A DNA stretch of 6,289 nt from Actinomycetota bacterium (GTDB taxonomy: Bacteria > Actinomycetota > Thermoleophilia > Solirubrobacterales > 70-9), in the NCBI GenBank assembly GCA_005884305.1, contig VAYL01000022.1, forward strand, positions 1,546 through 7,834, in the 5' to 3' direction. The notes below the pieces were generated by a model. The model was not told the origin of the DNA, did not search any database, and saw only the letters and a program-made list of their open reading frames with translations. The position numbers and the translations under genes are program-made. Numbering within the stretch: position 1 is the stretch's first letter; every line of letters starts with the position of its first letter. Of this stretch, positions 5,060-6,289 are shown one piece after another.

Positions 5060-6094
5060 GTCCATCGCGAGCGGGCCCTCGGTCTCCGCGTTGAGGAACT
5101 GGGCGACGAACTCGTTGTCGGAGCCGAAGAGCTCGTCCGAGGGTCCCGACTCCACGATCCGTCCCTTCCAGAGCACCGCCAGGAAATCGGCAATTCGTCG
5201 CGCGGTGCCGAGATCGTGACTGATTACGAGGTAGCAGCCGCCGTTCTCCTCGTGGATCTCGCGGATCAACTCGCACAGCAGCGCCGTACGCACCGGATCG
5301 AGCCCGGAGTCGGGCTCGTCGAACATGACGATCGCGGGGTCGAGCACGAGCGCGCGTGCGAATCCGGCTCGCTTGCGCATTCCGCCGGAGAGCTCGTTCG
5401 GCATCTTCTGCGTCGCCTCGGCCAGCCCGACCTCGCGAAGTCGGCGGTTCACGATCTCGCCGATCTCGTCCTCGGACTTGTCGGTGTGCTGGCGGAGCGG
5501 GAACGCGGTGTTGTCGAACACGTTCATCGACCCGAACAGCGCGCCATCCTGGAACAGGAGGCCGAACTTCTTGCGCATCTCGAACAGCTCGTCGTCGGTC
5601 ATGTTCGGCACCGACTCCCCATGCACGAGCACGTCACCCGCGTCCGGGTAGAGCAGGCCGACGATGTGCTTGATCAGCACGCTCTTGCCTGTCCCGGACG
5701 GGCCCAGCACCATGGAGATCTGGTTATCGGGAAGGCCCAGGTTGAGCCCGTTCAGGATCCGCGTGCGGCCGAACTGCTTGACGAGGTCGATGACCTCGAT
5801 TGCGTCCTCACCGCCGTGGTCGCGCTTCTCGCCGGTGTGCCAGCGGTACGGGTTCGAGTCCTCGGAGCTGACTCCCGGGATCACGTAGTCGCGGTTGAGC
5901 CGCCCGAGCTCCGGCGCCGGCTCCTCATAGCCACTGTCGTCCTCGCGTCCCTGCGGGCGATCGTCCTCTGTCGCCCGCGCGCGCCAGTCATCCCAGTCAT
6001 CCGTCCGGTCGTCGTCGGTCGGCGCCTCCTCGACGTCCTCGGGCGCCTCGTCCTGGTACTCCTCGTCACGCGTGTCGCGTGTCTCGTCAGCCAT
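5057..6094 (-). CDS. mlaF: MlaF-type ABC transporter ATPase with acidic N-terminal extension
   Basis: 345 residues. The ABC domain begins near residue 98 (AIEVIDLVKQFG) and has all nucleotide-binding elements: Walker A GPSGTGKS at 131-138, Q-loop Q182 in FQDGALF, signature LSGGMRKRAGFARAL from 235, Walker B IVMFDE ending at E260, D-loop SGLDP, and the H-loop histidine H293. The GALFGSMNVFDN segment after the Q-loop and the LSGGMRKRAG signature are typical of MlaF/Ttg2A/Mkl ATPases, which power MCE-dependent lipid or steroid transport with an MlaE permease at the inner face of the membrane. The first 97 residues are extra compared with the compact family core. Residues 1-60 include 27 Asp or Glu, and a segment at about 66-92 is less acidic. 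The ATG at 6094 is chosen because GAGGAG lies ten bases upstream and no other Met occurs before the core. The permease gene ends 30 bases upstream, which indicates an operon. Confidence 0.92.
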   Translation of the reverse strand: MADETRDTRDEEYQDEAPEDVEEAPTDDDRTDDWDDWRARATEDDRPQGREDDSGYEEPAPELGRLNRDYVIPGVSSEDSNPYRWHTGEKRDHGGEDAIEVIDLVKQFGRTRILNGLNLGLPDNQISMVLGPSGTGKSVLIKHIVGLLYPDAGDVLVHGESVPNMTDDELFEMRKKFGLLFQDGALFGSMNVFDNTAFPLRQHTDKSEDEIGEIVNRRLREVGLAEATQKMPNELSGGMRKRAGFARALVLDPAIVMFDEPDSGLDPVRTALLCELIREIHEENGGCYLVISHDLGTARRIADFLAVLWKGRIVESGPSDELFGSDNEFVAQFLNAETEGPLAMD

Positions 6095-6104
6095 CGCAGC
6101 CGTT

Positions 6105-6110
6105 CTCCTC
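6105..6110 (-). promoter_or_regulatory. Ribosome binding site supporting the long mlaF start
   Basis: GAGGAG on the minus strand lies ten bases before the ATG at 6094-6092, inside the 30-base gap after the permease stop. It supports translation of the full acidic extension rather than a shorter ATPase starting near the ABC core. The spacing is slightly long. Confidence 0.5.
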
Positions 6111-6124
6111 GTATTTAGGCAGGG

Positions 6125-6289
6125 TCAACCCCCGATTGGCGCCCTTGGATTCGCTCCCCAGAACACCAGGGTCCCCATCATCCCGATGATGTGCACAAGG
6201 ACGATGTTAAGCACCATCGACTTCGCCGTCGCCGTACCGACCCCGACCGGCCCGCCGGAGGCGGTGTAGCCGTAGTAGCAGCCGACGAG
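6125..6289 (-). CDS. mlaE: MlaE/YrbE-type ABC permease, C-terminal fragment (5' end outside window)
   Basis: The open frame enters at the right edge and stops at TGA (6127-6125), giving the last 54 residues. They match the strongly conserved end of MlaE-family permeases: a CYYGYTASGGPVGVG segment, then ATAKSMVLN, one hydrophobic helix (about fragment residues 25-45), and a short tail ending NPRAPIGG. MlaE dimers form the membrane part of MCE/Mla transporters and couple to MlaF. The CYYGY-SGGPVGVG-ATA pattern is nearly diagnostic for the family, so the call is firm despite the short length. The gene is directly followed by its expected ATPase partner on the same strand. The usual MlaE is about 250 residues, so roughly 200 should lie beyond the window. 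There is no sign of truncation at this end. Confidence 0.9.
   Translation of the reverse strand, partial: LVGCYYGYTASGGPVGVGTATAKSMVLNIVLVHIIGMMGTLVFWGANPRAPIGG

Noticed and set aside
5216..6118. 300-codon plus-strand open frame opposite mlaF
   Set aside because: Antisense to a complete ABC ATPase with every motif intact. Its Leu/Val/His/Arg-rich composition follows from the mlaF codons.

Overview
The window is high-GC DNA with all recognised genes on the minus strand. The protein families (MlaE/MlaF-type ABC proteins, an HAE3/MMPL-type RND transporter, a membrane-anchored thioredoxin-fold protein, a solo B3/B4 domain protein) and the use of GTG and TTG starts fit a GC-rich actinobacterium. 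My impression is a Thermoleophilia-type lineage (Solirubrobacterales or Gaiellales relatives). That placement rests on remembered protein style, not on a marker gene. I see no mobile element, CRISPR array, tRNA or rRNA.

Layout in transcription order, from the right end to the left: the last 54 codons of an MlaE/YrbE-type permease (6289-6125, 5' end outside the window); a 30-base gap; its ATPase MlaF with a long acidic N-terminal tail (6094-5057); a 96-base gap holding a 14-bp perfect inverted repeat made of heptad repeats; a 906-residue RND transporter (4960-2240); a 71-base gap; a membrane-anchored thioredoxin-like protein lacking a normal CXXC motif (2168-1428); a B3/B4 domain protein joined to it by a TGATG stop/start overlap (1428-787); a 334-base non-coding stretch with small hairpins (786-453); and the 5' part of a hypothetical protein that starts at TTG behind a strong Shine-Dalgarno sequence and runs off the left edge (452-1).

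MlaE and MlaF would form the inner-membrane motor of an MCE/Mla-type lipid or hydrophobic-compound transporter. The RND protein belongs to a superfamily that also moves lipids and hydrophobic molecules. The thioredoxin-fold protein faces the same extracytoplasmic space as the two large RND loops, and those loops carry all six cysteines of the transporter. A joint envelope lipid-trafficking and thiol module is a reasonable inference, not something shown here. No MCE substrate-binding gene is inside the window. No wholly new system stands out. The strongest oddities are the mlaF-RND hairpin, the rearranged cysteines of the thioredoxin-like protein, and the acidic residue and aromatic swap in the second half of the RND pump.
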